Notes: generated from the sequence alone by a model not told the origin. Positions 24,866 to 33,617 are shown, counted from the stretch's first letter. The stretch: 64,000 nt of DNA from Ferrovibrio sp046297895 (GCF_046297895.1 NZ_JBKBHC010000005.1:326676-390675); one strand, 5' to 3'. Numbers and translations are program-made.

Positions 24866-24896
24866 CTGCCGCCCCCGGCAGAACCGGGGGCGGCAG
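24866..24896 (-). terminator. Intercistronic hairpin between binding protein and permease genes
   Basis: A perfect 13-bp GC-only-rich stem (24866-24878 with 24884-24896) and 5-base loop, 7 bases past the binding-protein stop on the minus strand, followed by TCTTTTATAAG. It can act as a partial terminator or 3' stabiliser, giving more binding protein than permease, a pattern known for many ABC importers. Confidence 0.7.
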
Positions 24897-24902
24897 GGCC
24901 GA

Positions 24903-26513
24903 TTACTTCATCTTGGCGAAGTGGAAGCGCGGCACGTTGTCCGCGATGATCGGCATGTCGAGCTTGTCACTCATCGCCCAGTTCAGCACCTGATGGTGCA
25001 GCGGCAGGTAGATGATCTCGTCATTCACGATCTGCCAGGCATCGGCGATCAGCTTGTCACGCTTGCCCTGGTCGAGCTCGTTCAGCATGGCGTTGATCAT
25101 GCCGTCCAGCTTCGGGTTCGAGTAGTTGGTGAAGTTCCAGGCGCCGTTCTTGCCGTCCGGAGTCTGCACCAGATACGAGAACACGTAATGCGAGTCGAAG
25201 GTCGGCACGCCCCAGCCGAGCATGAAGAAGCTGGTATCCTTCTTCTGCAGCTTGGGGAAATGCAGTGTCTTGGACTGCGCCACCAGTTCGACCTTGATGC
25301 CGACCTGGGCCAGCATGCCGACCACTGCCTGGCAGATGCCCTCGTCGTTCACGTAGCGGTCGTTCGAGCAGTCGAGGCGGATGCCGAAGCCGTTGGCATA
25401 GCCGGCATCCTTCAGCAGGGCCTTGGCCTTGTTCACGTCATACGGCAGGCGCTTGTCGATGGCCTTGTCGTAGCCATGCACGCCGGGCGAAGTGATCATG
25501 CCGGCGATCACGGCATCGCCGCGCATCACCTTCTGCGCGATCGCGTTCATGTCGATGGCGTGATACATGGCCTGGCGCACACGCTTGTCGGCCAGCGGGT
25601 TCTTGCCCTTCACGTCGGAGTATTTCAGCTCGGGGCTACCGACATCCAGGCCGAGGAAGATCGAACGGATCTCGTTGGTCTTCTTCACCTGCAGGCCCGG
25701 CGAGCGCTTGACGCGCTCCACGTCCTGCACCGGCACGTCGAGCACGAAATCGAGCTGGCCCGAGATCAGCGCGGCGACGCGGGTGGCCGGCGTGGTGACC
25801 GGGGTATAGACGATCTCGTCGATGTTGTGCGGATTGTCCTTAAGGCCCCACCAGTTCGGATTCCGGGCCATCACCGTGCGCACATCCTGTTCGCGCAGCT
25901 TGAGCATGAACGGGCCGGTGCCATTGGTGTTGCGCACCGCGAAGGTCTCTTCCTTGTCCTTGTAGGATTGCGGATTGACCACGTTGTTCTTCTCAGCCCA
26001 GGCCTTGGACATGATGAAGATGTTGGCGATCTGGTTCGGCAGGATCGGGTTCGGACCGTTGGTCTCGACATGCACGGTCTGCGCGTCGATCTTCTTCACG
26101 TCCTTGACGCTGGCGATGTAGGTCTTGAAATCCGAATTCGGATGCTGGGCGCGCTTCACCGAGAAGACCACGTCATCGGCGGTGAAATCGCTGCCATCAT
26201 GGAACTTCACGCCCTGACGCAGCTTGAATTCCCAGGTGGTGTCGTTGACCGGCTTCCACGAGGTGGCCAGCGCGGGCACGAATTTCAGGTCGGCGCTGTA
26301 GCCCACCAGGCCTTCATAGGTCTGGAAGCTGCCGGTACGGGTCAGGCCCTCGTTCTGGCTGTGCGGGTCCATGGTCAGGTAATCGCCCTGACTCGCCCAG
26401 CGCAGGGTCTTGCCCTGTGCGAATGCTTCTCCACCCATCAGCGGCATCGCCAGCGGCGCAGCCAGCGCAAAGGCGCCGGCCAGCAGGGCGGCCTTCAATC
26501 GGATAACGGCCAT
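24903..26513 (-). CDS. Peptide-type ABC transporter substrate-binding protein
   Basis: A 536-residue periplasmic solute-binding protein of family 5 (SBP_bac_5, DppA/OppA type). It has a signal peptide ending GGEAFA near residue 32. The mature part starts LRWASQGDYLTMDPHS, then LATSWKPVNDTTWEFKLRQGVKFHDGSDFTADDVVFS (the family signature), and later VRQAMYHAIDMNAIA. Ligands could be di- or oligopeptides or other small molecules; they cannot be assigned. AAGGAGG lies 6 bases before the ATG at 26513. It is first in the operon ahead of two permease genes. Confidence 0.92.
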   Translation of the reverse strand: MAVIRLKAALLAGAFALAAPLAMPLMGGEAFAQGKTLRWASQGDYLTMDPHSQNEGLTRTGSFQTYEGLVGYSADLKFVPALATSWKPVNDTTWEFKLRQGVKFHDGSDFTADDVVFSVKRAQHPNSDFKTYIASVKDVKKIDAQTVHVETNGPNPILPNQIANIFIMSKAWAEKNNVVNPQSYKDKEETFAVRNTNGTGPFMLKLREQDVRTVMARNPNWWGLKDNPHNIDEIVYTPVTTPATRVAALISGQLDFVLDVPVQDVERVKRSPGLQVKKTNEIRSIFLGLDVGSPELKYSDVKGKNPLADKRVRQAMYHAIDMNAIAQKVMRGDAVIAGMITSPGVHGYDKAIDKRLPYDVNKAKALLKDAGYANGFGIRLDCSNDRYVNDEGICQAVVGMLAQVGIKVELVAQSKTLHFPKLQKKDTSFFMLGWGVPTFDSHYVFSYLVQTPDGKNGAWNFTNYSNPKLDGMINAMLNELDQGKRDKLIADAWQIVNDEIIYLPLHHQVLNWAMSDKLDMPIIADNVPRFHFAKMK

Positions 26514-26544
26514 ACATTGCCTCCTTGTTTTTCTATATAGCGAC

Positions 26545-26570
26545 CGCGCGGAATCGCAGGATTCCGCGCG
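26545..26570. promoter_or_regulatory. Inverted repeat upstream of the ABC binding-protein gene
   Basis: Arms CGCGCGGAAT (26545-26554) and ATTCCGCGCG (26561-26570) around CGCAGG, 32 bases before the ATG at 26513 on the minus strand. It could be an operator or a leader hairpin; a TATATA box lies between it and the start. Confidence 0.5.
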
Positions 26571-26694
26571 TCCTGGGCGCGACTGTAATTTTACGGAGAT
26601 ATGATGTCTACGGACTCGCGGTCCGCGGCAGGTTTACCCAGAGTTAGGCAACCCGGAGCAGGCTGACCCGGGCAGAGCCCGGGTCCGGCAACCC

Positions 26695-29046
26695 TCAGTG
26701 CACGTACTCGGGTACCTTCCCGGCGCCGCCGCCGGCCGAACCGCCCTTGTCGCCGCCGCCCTTTTCCCCGGTGAATTCGAAGGCCAGCTTGTCGTCGGCC
26801 ACCTTGACCAGGACATGACCGCCCTTCACGAGCTGGCCGAACAGCAGTTCGTCGGCCAGAGGCTTCTTGATGTTTTCCTGGATCACGCGGCCCAGCGGTC
26901 GCGCGCCATAAAGCTTGTCATAGCCGCGTTCGGCCAGCCAGGCGCGCGCTTCGTCGGTCAATGCGATGGTGACGTTGCGGTCGGCCAACTGGCCTTCCAG
27001 CTGCGCCACGAACTTGTCGACCACGCGGTTGATCACATCGGTGGAGAGCGGCGCAAAGGCGATCACGGCATCGAGCCGGTTGCGGAATTCCGGCGTGAAC
27101 AGCTTCTTGATCGCTTCCTCGTCCTCGCCTTCCTTCATGCCGCGGCCGAAGCCGATGGCCTGCTTCGACATCTCGGATGCGCCGGCATTCGTGGTCATGA
27201 TCAGGACCACGTTGCGGAAATCGACATGCTTGCCGTTGTTGTCGGTCAACTTTCCGTGATCCATGACCTGAAGCAGAATGTTGAACAGGTCGCCATGGGC
27301 CTTTTCGATTTCGTCGAGCAGCAGAACGCAATGGGGATGCTGGTCGACGGCATCGGTCAGCAGGCCACCCTGGTCGAAACCGACATAGCCGGGCGGCGCG
27401 CCGATCAGGCGCGAGACGCTGTGGCGTTCCATGTATTCCGACATGTCGAAGCGGATCAGTTCCACGCCCATGATCTGGGCGAGCTGCCGCGCCACTTCGG
27501 TCTTGCCGACGCCGGTGGGGCCGGAGAACAGGTAATTGCCGATGGGCTTCTCGGGCTCGCGCAGGCCGGCACGCGCCAGCTTGATCGCGCTGGCCAACGC
27601 ATCGATGGCCTCGTCCTGGCCGTAGACCACCCTTTTCAGCTCGGCATCCAGGTTGCGCAGGCTTTCCTTGTCCTCGCGCGAGACCGACTTGGGCGGGATG
27701 CGGGCGATCTTGGCAACGATGGCCTCGACCTCTTTCACGCCGATGGTCTTGCGGCGCTTGCTTTCCGGCTTCATCAGCTCGGCCGCGCCGACTTCGTCGA
27801 TCACGTCGATGGCCTTGTCGGGCAGCTTGCGGTCGTTGATGTACTTGGCCGAGAGCTCGACGGCCGCCTTGATCGCATCCTCGGTGTAGCGCACGCCGTG
27901 ATGCTGTTCGTAATAGGTCTTGATCCCCTTCAGGATCTTCACGGCATCGGGCAGCGACGGTTCGTTGACGTCGATCTTCTGGAACCGGCGCAGCAACGCA
28001 CGGTCCTTCTCGATATAGGACCGGAATTCCTTGTAGGTGGTCGAACCGATGCAGCGCAGCGCGCCGGAAGCCAGTGCGGGCTTGAGCAGGTTGGAGGCAT
28101 CCATCGCTCCGCCCGAGGTGGCGCCGGCGCCGATCACCGTATGCATTTCGTCGATGAAGAGGATCGAGCCGGGCTGGGCCTCCAGCTCCTGCATCACCTG
28201 TTTGAGGCGCTCCTCGAAATCGCCGCGATAGCGGGTCCCGGCCAGCAGACTACCCATGTCCAGCGCGTAGATGGTGGCATCCTTCAGAATTTCCGGCACC
28301 TCGCCGCGCACGATGCGGCGGGCGAGCCCCTCGGCGATGGCCGTCTTGCCAACACCCGGATCGCCGACATAGAGCGGGTTGTTCTTGGTGCGGCGGCACA
28401 GGATCTGGATCGTGCGCTCGATCTCCGCCTCGCGGCCGATCAGCGCGTCGATCTTGCCGGCCTTGGCCTTCTCGTTGAGGTTGACGCAATAGGCGCTGAG
28501 CGCCTCCTTGTCCTTCGACGTATTGCGCTCGGTACGCTCGGCGCGCTCCGCCCGCTGTTCGACATCGCTGTCGGCACCGCGCACCGGACGCCGCTCGTTG
28601 CGGGTCGGAGCCTTGGCGACGCCATGGCTGATATAGCTGACCGCGTCCAGGCGCGTCATGTCCTGCTCCTGCAGGAAATGCACGGCATGGCTTTCGCGCT
28701 CGGAGAAAATCGCTACCAGCACGTTCGCGCCGGTGACCTCCTCGCGGCCCGACGACTGCACGTGGAACAGCGCGCGCTGCACGGCGCGCTGGAAGCTGAG
28801 CGTGGGCTTGGCATCCTGCGCCACGCTGGCCACCAGCCCGCGCAGTTCTTCGTCGATGAAATTGCCAAGGCGCTGGCGCAGCTTCTCGACATCGACATTG
28901 CACGCCCGCAGCACGGCAATCGCATCCTGATCTTCGGTCAGGGCGAACAGCAGATGCTCCAGCGTGGCGAATTCATGCTTCTTGGCGCCGGCCAGCGACA
29001 GGGCCCGGTGCAGAGTCTGCTCAAGCGTGCGGGAGAATGATGCCAT
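26695..29046 (-). CDS. clpA: ATP-dependent Clp protease ATPase subunit ClpA
   Basis: A 783-residue AAA+ unfoldase. Clp_N repeats lie at residues 1-140 (LEQTLHRAL...HEFATLEHLLFAL). The first AAA domain has Walker A GDPGVGKTA and Walker B SILFIDEMH. The second has GPTGVGKTE and VLLLDEIEKA, followed by a D2-small domain ending in a Gly-rich tail (GGGDKGGSAGGGAG). Its pore loop (KYRGDFEERL-like RYRGDFEERL) is seen. ClpA docks on ClpP, unfolds substrates and threads them in. clpS lies 15 bases upstream in the same operon. Confidence 0.97.
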   Translation of the reverse strand: MASFSRTLEQTLHRALSLAGAKKHEFATLEHLLFALTEDQDAIAVLRACNVDVEKLRQRLGNFIDEELRGLVASVAQDAKPTLSFQRAVQRALFHVQSSGREEVTGANVLVAIFSERESHAVHFLQEQDMTRLDAVSYISHGVAKAPTRNERRPVRGADSDVEQRAERAERTERNTSKDKEALSAYCVNLNEKAKAGKIDALIGREAEIERTIQILCRRTKNNPLYVGDPGVGKTAIAEGLARRIVRGEVPEILKDATIYALDMGSLLAGTRYRGDFEERLKQVMQELEAQPGSILFIDEMHTVIGAGATSGGAMDASNLLKPALASGALRCIGSTTYKEFRSYIEKDRALLRRFQKIDVNEPSLPDAVKILKGIKTYYEQHHGVRYTEDAIKAAVELSAKYINDRKLPDKAIDVIDEVGAAELMKPESKRRKTIGVKEVEAIVAKIARIPPKSVSREDKESLRNLDAELKRVVYGQDEAIDALASAIKLARAGLREPEKPIGNYLFSGPTGVGKTEVARQLAQIMGVELIRFDMSEYMERHSVSRLIGAPPGYVGFDQGGLLTDAVDQHPHCVLLLDEIEKAHGDLFNILLQVMDHGKLTDNNGKHVDFRNVVLIMTTNAGASEMSKQAIGFGRGMKEGEDEEAIKKLFTPEFRNRLDAVIAFAPLSTDVINRVVDKFVAQLEGQLADRNVTIALTDEARAWLAERGYDKLYGARPLGRVIQENIKKPLADELLFGQLVKGGHVLVKVADDKLAFEFTGEKGGGDKGGSAGGGAGKVPEYVH

Positions 29047-29061
29047 GCGCCGTTGCCTCCC

Positions 29062-29391
29062 TCAGTCGCGTTCCATGGTGCATTGCAGCGGGTGCTGATG
29101 CTGACGCGCGAAATCGATCACCTGGGTTACCTTGGTCTCGGCCACCTCGTAGGTGAACACGCCGCAGATGCCCACGCCCTTCTGGTGAACATGCAGCATG
29201 ATCCGCGTGGCTTCCTCGCGGGCCTTGTTGAAAAAGCGCTCAAGCACATGAACGACGAATTCCATCGGGGTGTAGTCGTCGTTCAGCAGCAGCACCTTGT
29301 ACATGGGCGGCTTCTGCGTCTTCGGCCGGGTCTTGGTGACCACGCCGACCTCGGTGCGCCCGCGCCCGTCACGTCCATCCCGTTCGCTCAT
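29062..29391 (-). CDS. clpS: ATP-dependent Clp protease adaptor ClpS
   Basis: A 109-residue adaptor that delivers N-degron substrates to ClpA. It has YKVLLLNDDYTPMEFVVHVLERFF (the N-end-rule pocket residues, including Asn-Asp-Asp and Met), then ARIML-like TRIMLHVHQKGVGICGVFTYEVAETKV. The N-terminal ~28 residues are flexible and charged, as usual. It is immediately upstream of clpA. Confidence 0.97.
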   Translation of the reverse strand: MSERDGRDGRGRTEVGVVTKTRPKTQKPPMYKVLLLNDDYTPMEFVVHVLERFFNKAREEATRIMLHVHQKGVGICGVFTYEVAETKVTQVIDFARQHQHPLQCTMERD

Positions 29392-29482
29392 GCCTCAAAT
29401 CCAAGCTTAGCGGCACCAGAAATGCGGTGCACGGAACGATGATATGGCTTCAAGTGTTAAAAATACCAGCACCCTTGGGACA

Positions 29483-29513
29483 AAAAAAGAGCCCGGTGTG
29501 ACCACCGGGCTCC
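29483..29513 (-). terminator. Rho-independent terminator of the phasin gene
   Basis: On the minus strand GAGCCCGGTG (29513-29504) and CACCGGGCTC (29499-29490) form a 10-bp stem with a 4-base loop, followed by seven T residues (29489-29483). It lies 48 bases after the phasin stop. Confidence 0.93.
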
Positions 29514-29561
29514 AGACGCAATGTACTCTGGGGAGGAAACTTGGGCTGCGGGCCCGCCTGT

Positions 29562-30083
29562 TCAAGCGGCCAGCGGCTTAACAATCTTCTCGACGGTGGC
29601 CTGAACCTGCGCGTTGATCGGGGCGAAGGTCTCCTGGGCGACCTTGGTGGCCACTTCGCTCAGCTTGGTGGTGTGAGCGGTGTAGGCCTCGAAGGCGCTC
29701 TTGGCGAAATCGTTCTGCAGTTCGATCAGTTCCTGCAGGGTCTTGGCACCCATCATCGCCTTGGTGGCGGAGATCTGGTCCTCGATCTGGCTCTTGGTGA
29801 AGGCCATGACCTCGGCGTTGATGCTCTCGATGCCCTTGGCGGCAACGTTGCCGGCCGAAACCAGGGCTTCGACCTGGTCCTTGCCCAGCTTGGCGGCATC
29901 ATCGACGCTCTTGGCAACGACGTCGAAACGCTCCTTGCTCATCGAAAACGCCTTCTCAACCGCATCGGTCGAGGCCTTCAGGGCCTTCTCGATCTGCTCC
30001 TTGGAGGCGAAAATCACGGCCTCGTAGGGATTGCCGGCGAGGGCTTCGGTTTCGGTCTTGGTGGTCTTGCTCTTGGTAGCCAT
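29562..30083 (-). CDS. Phasin family protein
   Basis: A 173-residue phasin (PF09361), a protein coating polyhydroxyalkanoate granules. It has a Lys/Thr-rich N-terminus (MATKSKTTKTETEALAG), then amphipathic helices: AFSMSKERFDVVAKSVDDAAKLG, ESINAEVMAFTKSQIEDQISATKAMMGAKTLQELIELQNDFAKSAFEAY and a final VAQETFAPINAQVQATVEKI. ATG 30083 is chosen because the family begins here. The longer frame extends into an upstream region that holds a clear promoter. A strong terminator follows, so it is monocistronic. PHA synthase genes are not in this window. Confidence 0.92.
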   Translation of the reverse strand: MATKSKTTKTETEALAGNPYEAVIFASKEQIEKALKASTDAVEKAFSMSKERFDVVAKSVDDAAKLGKDQVEALVSAGNVAAKGIESINAEVMAFTKSQIEDQISATKAMMGAKTLQELIELQNDFAKSAFEAYTAHTTKLSEVATKVAQETFAPINAQVQATVEKIVKPLAA

Positions 30084-30174
30084 GGGAAACGTCCTTGCTT
30101 GTCCGGTTGGTAACGGGCCGGACCCGCTTTGCGGGGCGGCTGCGAGAGTTAAATGCTGCGCTGCAACAAGCCTA

Positions 30175-30203
30175 AAAATAGGGGCTGACCGCCCCGACGT
30201 CAA
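30175..30203 (-). promoter_or_regulatory. Sigma-70 promoter of the phasin gene
   Basis: On the minus strand TTGACG (30203-30198), a 17-base spacer, then TATTTT (30180-30175), giving a start near 30168, about 85 bases before the ATG. TGCN3GCA sites flank it: TGCGCTGCA-type at 30157-30165 just downstream, and two more at 30215-30223 and 30235-30243 upstream. That motif resembles sites bound by PhaR, the PHA-responsive repressor. Confidence 0.7.
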
Positions 30204-30214
30204 CCTAAAAATTG

Positions 30215-30243
30215 TGCGGCGCACAAATTTCTTGTGCGCCGCA
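30215..30243 (-). terminator. 12-bp hairpin after lipoprotein gene (terminator and/or operator)
   Basis: Perfect arms TGCGGCGCACAA (30215-30226) and TTGTGCGCCGCA (30232-30243) with a 5-base loop. On the minus strand it is followed by CAATTTTTAGG, so it can terminate the lipoprotein transcript ending at 30276. Each arm contains a TGCN3GCA site, so it may also regulate the phasin. Confidence 0.65.
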
Positions 30244-30275
30244 GCAGTATTCGGGCAATTACTTATAAAAATCAG

Positions 30276-31010
30276 CTAATTGATGGTTCCCTGGGTGTAC
30301 CGCAGCCCATTCCCTTGCACCTGGAAGCGATGCGGAATCTGTCGCCCGCTGCCGGTATCCGGCGCATTGAGATAGCTGCTGTAGGGCGGCAGGGCCACGG
30401 GATAAGGCTGCCGCGCCTCCACCCCGGTCTTGTCGAAGGGCTGCAGGGCCTCCAGCAGCGGCACGGCCATGCGATCAAATTCCGCCGAGGGCCAGGACCA
30501 GGCATGGAAATGGAAGCCGCCATTGCGGCAGGCACTCGCCGTCCAGTAGAAGCTGTCGCCGCGCAGGAACAGGCCTTCGGGCGCCGGCGCCTCGAAGCCG
30601 GCCGCCGCGATCGCCTGCTTGAGACGGGCATATTCCGCCGCATCCAGGCGATACATGGCGCGCTGGCCACGCCAGGGCGCCAGGGGATCGCGGAGCGAGA
30701 TCGGGGTCTTCGGGTCGTTGAGATTGGGCCGGCCGATCGCCTGCACCTCAAGCATCGCCCCGCCCTCGGCCAGGGCCGTCAGGTCATAGGTCCGGCGCTG
30801 TTCGTCCTCCACGGCATTGTAGACCAGCCGCCAGCGCTCCGGCTGCCCGGGCTGGCAGGCGCGGGCGATATCGTCGCCGCCCACGTAGCGCTGCCAGGTC
30901 AGGCTGCGCAGGAACGGGTCGTCCGTGGGACCGACGGCCGCGCACCCGGCCAGCAACAGAACGGCTCCCGTCAGAGCGGAAAACGTTGAGAACGATTTCT
31001 TAAGCGGCAT
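30276..31010 (-). CDS. Putative lipoprotein of unknown function
   Basis: A 244-residue precursor with a lipobox: LTGAVLLLAGC, acylated Cys23, then AAVG, so probably an envelope lipoprotein. The mature part has conserved-looking aromatic patches (DPFLRSLTWQRYVGGDDI, ERWRLVYNAVEDEQRRTYDL, FHFHAWSWP) and one Cys pair (ARACQPG / SACRNGG), but I do not recognise a family. It is divergent from the dac gene and upstream of the phasin gene, with a hairpin terminator after it. It may be conserved only within the lineage. Confidence 0.75.
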   Translation of the reverse strand: MPLKKSFSTFSALTGAVLLLAGCAAVGPTDDPFLRSLTWQRYVGGDDIARACQPGQPERWRLVYNAVEDEQRRTYDLTALAEGGAMLEVQAIGRPNLNDPKTPISLRDPLAPWRGQRAMYRLDAAEYARLKQAIAAAGFEAPAPEGLFLRGDSFYWTASACRNGGFHFHAWSWPSAEFDRMAVPLLEALQPFDKTGVEARQPYPVALPPYSSYLNAPDTGSGRQIPHRFQVQGNGLRYTQGTIN

Positions 31011-31213
31011 GATCCTAGTCTTTCAAGCTATCTCGCCAGTCGCGGCTGAATCTGGGGATGAATCCAGCAGATTCAAGTTCTTACGAAACAATCCGCTGGA
31101 CAAGGGGTGGCATGGTTAATATCCTACATCCGATTCGCGGCGGGGAAACCCACCCAGCCTGGACACACATCCGAAACAGCCTGCCTGTCAGGCGCGGACG
31201 ATGCGGGGGAATA

Positions 31214-32401
31214 ATGTACGGTTTTTGTCGGTTTTCGCGTCGGACTCTGCCCGCCGTTGTAACAATCTGTTTCATTCTGGCCCTTGCCGCCCTGCTGCCG
31301 AACCCGGCCCACGCCGGCGGCTATTCTGCCATCGTGCTGGATGCCGATACCGGCCGCGTCCTTCACGCGCATGAGGCCGATACCCTGCGCTACCCGGCCT
31401 CGCTGACCAAGATGATGACCCTCTACATGGCTTTCGACGCCCTGAAGGACGGCCGCCTGAAGCTGGACCAGCGCATTCCAGTCAGCGCCCATGCCGCTGG
31501 CCAGGCTCCCTCGGCCATCGGCCTGCGTCCGGGCCAGACCCTCACCGTCCGCGACGCCATCCTGGCCGCCGTGACCAAGTCGGCCAATGACGCGACCGTG
31601 GCCCTGGGCGAGGCGATCGGCGGCAGCGAGACGCAGTTTGCGACCATGATGACCCGCCGCGCCCACCAGCTCGGCATGACCAGCACCACTTTCCGCAACG
31701 CCTCGGGCCTGCCCAATCCCGGCCAGAAATCGACCGCGCGCGACATGGCCACCCTGGCCCTCGCCCTGCTGAAGAACCACAAGGCCTACTACACCTACTT
31801 CTCCACGCCCGAATTCGAATGGAACGACCGGGTGTTCAACAACCACAACCACCTGCTGAAACGCTATGAGGGCGTGGACGGCATCAAGACCGGCTATATC
31901 CGGGCCTCGGGCTTCAACCTCGTTGCCTCGGCCAAGCGCGACGGCCGCCGCGTGATCGGCGTCGTGTTCGGCGGCACCAGCGTCACCGCCCGCGACAACC
32001 GTATGATCGAACTGCTCGACACTGCCTTCGAGAAGATCGACGACCGCGACGCGCCGGTGATGGTTGAAAAGCAGCCCGACCGGAACTTCGCCCTGATCTC
32101 CAGCGCCGAGGCCGCGACGCCCAAGGCCACGAAGCCCCGTCCGGCCAAGGCAGCGGCCGGCGGCGGCGAATGGGCCGTGCAGCTCGGCGCCTTCAAGCAG
32201 GCCGCCTCGGCCGAGAAGCTGCTCGACCGGGTGCGCGACAAGCTGCCTTCGGCCGAGCCGCTGGTCGATGCGGTCGATGCCGGCAAGATCACGCTCTACC
32301 GCGCCCGCCTCACCGGCCTGAGCCAGACCGATGCCCAATCGGCCTGCCAGCGCTTCAAGCGCGAGAAGCTGACCTGCTCCGTCGTTTCGCCCGACGCCTG
32401 A
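31214..32401 (+). CDS. D-alanyl-D-alanine carboxypeptidase with SPOR domain
   Basis: A 395-residue low-molecular-weight PBP (peptidase S11). The signal/anchor is at residues 11-34. Active-site motifs are SxxK at Ser63-Lys66 (PASLTKMM), SxN (TKSANDAT) and KTG (GIKTGYIRASG). A linker with Pro/Ala/Lys leads to a C-terminal SPOR domain (WAVQLGAFKQAASAEKLLDRV...YRARLTGLSQ..A...CQRFK), which binds denuded peptidoglycan at division sites. It trims the terminal D-Ala from stem peptides in the periplasm. The frame is open 150 bases upstream; ATG 31214 is chosen because GGGGGA precedes it and the signal peptide starts there. Confidence 0.93.
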   Translation: MYGFCRFSRRTLPAVVTICFILALAALLPNPAHAGGYSAIVLDADTGRVLHAHEADTLRYPASLTKMMTLYMAFDALKDGRLKLDQRIPVSAHAAGQAPSAIGLRPGQTLTVRDAILAAVTKSANDATVALGEAIGGSETQFATMMTRRAHQLGMTSTTFRNASGLPNPGQKSTARDMATLALALLKNHKAYYTYFSTPEFEWNDRVFNNHNHLLKRYEGVDGIKTGYIRASGFNLVASAKRDGRRVIGVVFGGTSVTARDNRMIELLDTAFEKIDDRDAPVMVEKQPDRNFALISSAEAATPKATKPRPAKAAAGGGEWAVQLGAFKQAASAEKLLDRVRDKLPSAEPLVDAVDAGKITLYRARLTGLSQTDAQSACQRFKREKLTCSVVSPDA

Positions 32402-32427
32402 GCCCGCCCGACGGGTCCCGGTCTGCT

Positions 32428-32463
32428 GCCGCGGTGACGACCATCACCGCGGCGGTTTCATTT
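32428..32463 (+). terminator. Candidate rho-independent terminator after dac gene
   Basis: GCCGCGGTGA (32428-32437) pairs perfectly with TCACCGCGGC (32444-32453) across a 6-base loop, followed by GGTTTCATTTC. Outer arms GGTCCCG (32414-32420) and CGGGACC (32464-32470) could extend it into a larger cruciform. Confidence 0.7.
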
Positions 32464-32542
32464 CGGGACCGGTGCGCAGGCTGCGCTTTCCAGGCGGGAA
32501 CAGCCTTCCTATGATGGCGGCCCCTCCCGCTCCAAGTTCCCC

Positions 32543-33595
32543 ATGACCTCGCCCAACCTCCAGCGCCGCTACCGGAAGACCCTGACCTACGTGCTGGTGG
32601 TCTCGGCCCTGGCCGGCGCGATCTACGGCGGCGTCCTCACCTATATCCTGGCCCATGGCGAGCCCCATGAACTGCTGGAGGACATCGTCCGCGGCACGCT
32701 GCGCGGCATCTTCACCGGCCTGATGATCGGCGGCCTGATCGGCTGGTTCGATATCTTCCTGGTCAATACCGGCCGCGCCCGGCTGCGCAGCCTGCCCTTC
32801 CTCTGGCTGGTCCTGATCAAGGGCGCCTATTACAGCGCGGCGATCCTGGGCAGCATCTGGCTGGGCGGGCATCTCTTCCGCATCGAAGGCGATCCCGGCA
32901 CCGGCTTCAACCGCACCACGATCATTACCGTCACCTTCGCGCTGATCTTCAGCACGCTGTTTTCCTTCATGATGGAAATGTCCCTGCTGCTCGGGCCGGG
33001 CGTGCTGCGCGACATGCTGCTGGGCCGCTACCACCATCCGCGCCGGGAAAGGCGCCTGTTCGTGTTCTTCGACATGCGGGGGTCGACGGCGATCGCCGAA
33101 CGCATCGGCGACCTGGCCTTCCACCGCCTGCTCAACCGCTTTTTCTCCGACCTGACCGAGCCGGTACTGGCCTGGCAGGGCGTGATCCACAAATATGTCG
33201 GCGACTCGATGATCGTGACCTGGCCGCTGGGCGGCGGCCGCAATCCGGCGGGCGCCTTCGCCGCGGTGGCCGAGGCCCATGCCCGGCTGGCATCCCTGCG
33301 CGACGATTACCTGCGCGATTTCGGCATGGCCCCGGAATTCCGCGCCGTGCTGCATGCCGGCGAGGTGGTGACCGGCGAAATGGGGGAAGTGAAACGCGAG
33401 ATCGTGCTGCTGGGCGACACCATCAACACCACGGCGCGGATCGAACAACTCGCCAAGACCATGCCGGACCATGCCACCATCGCCTCGGCCGAGGCGCTGG
33501 CGGCGGCGCTGCCGGCCGGGACGGCGGCCCGGCCGCTCGGCGAATTCTCGCTCCCCGGCAAAAGCGCTGCTATAACCCTGTACGCCGTCTCGTAA
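32543..33595 (+). CDS. Membrane class III adenylate/guanylate cyclase
   Basis: A 350-residue protein with four predicted N-terminal membrane helices (about 14-36, 52-75, 85-108, 127-150) and a C-terminal class III cyclase domain. Metal-binding Asp177 is in FFDMRGST and Asp221 in YVGDSMIVTW. Lys217 is a candidate purine-binding residue, and LLGDTINTTARIEQ supplies the transition-state Asn/Arg pair. All catalytic positions appear intact, so it should make cyclic nucleotide in the cytoplasm. ATP is more likely than GTP, but this is not provable from sequence. It lies 23 bases upstream of an MFS transporter gene. Confidence 0.88.
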   Translation: MTSPNLQRRYRKTLTYVLVVSALAGAIYGGVLTYILAHGEPHELLEDIVRGTLRGIFTGLMIGGLIGWFDIFLVNTGRARLRSLPFLWLVLIKGAYYSAAILGSIWLGGHLFRIEGDPGTGFNRTTIITVTFALIFSTLFSFMMEMSLLLGPGVLRDMLLGRYHHPRRERRLFVFFDMRGSTAIAERIGDLAFHRLLNRFFSDLTEPVLAWQGVIHKYVGDSMIVTWPLGGGRNPAGAFAAVAEAHARLASLRDDYLRDFGMAPEFRAVLHAGEVVTGEMGEVKREIVLLGDTINTTARIEQLAKTMPDHATIASAEALAAALPAGTAARPLGEFSLPGKSAAITLYAVS

Positions 33596-33617
33596 CGATA
33601 CAAAAGAGTTCGAGGAA

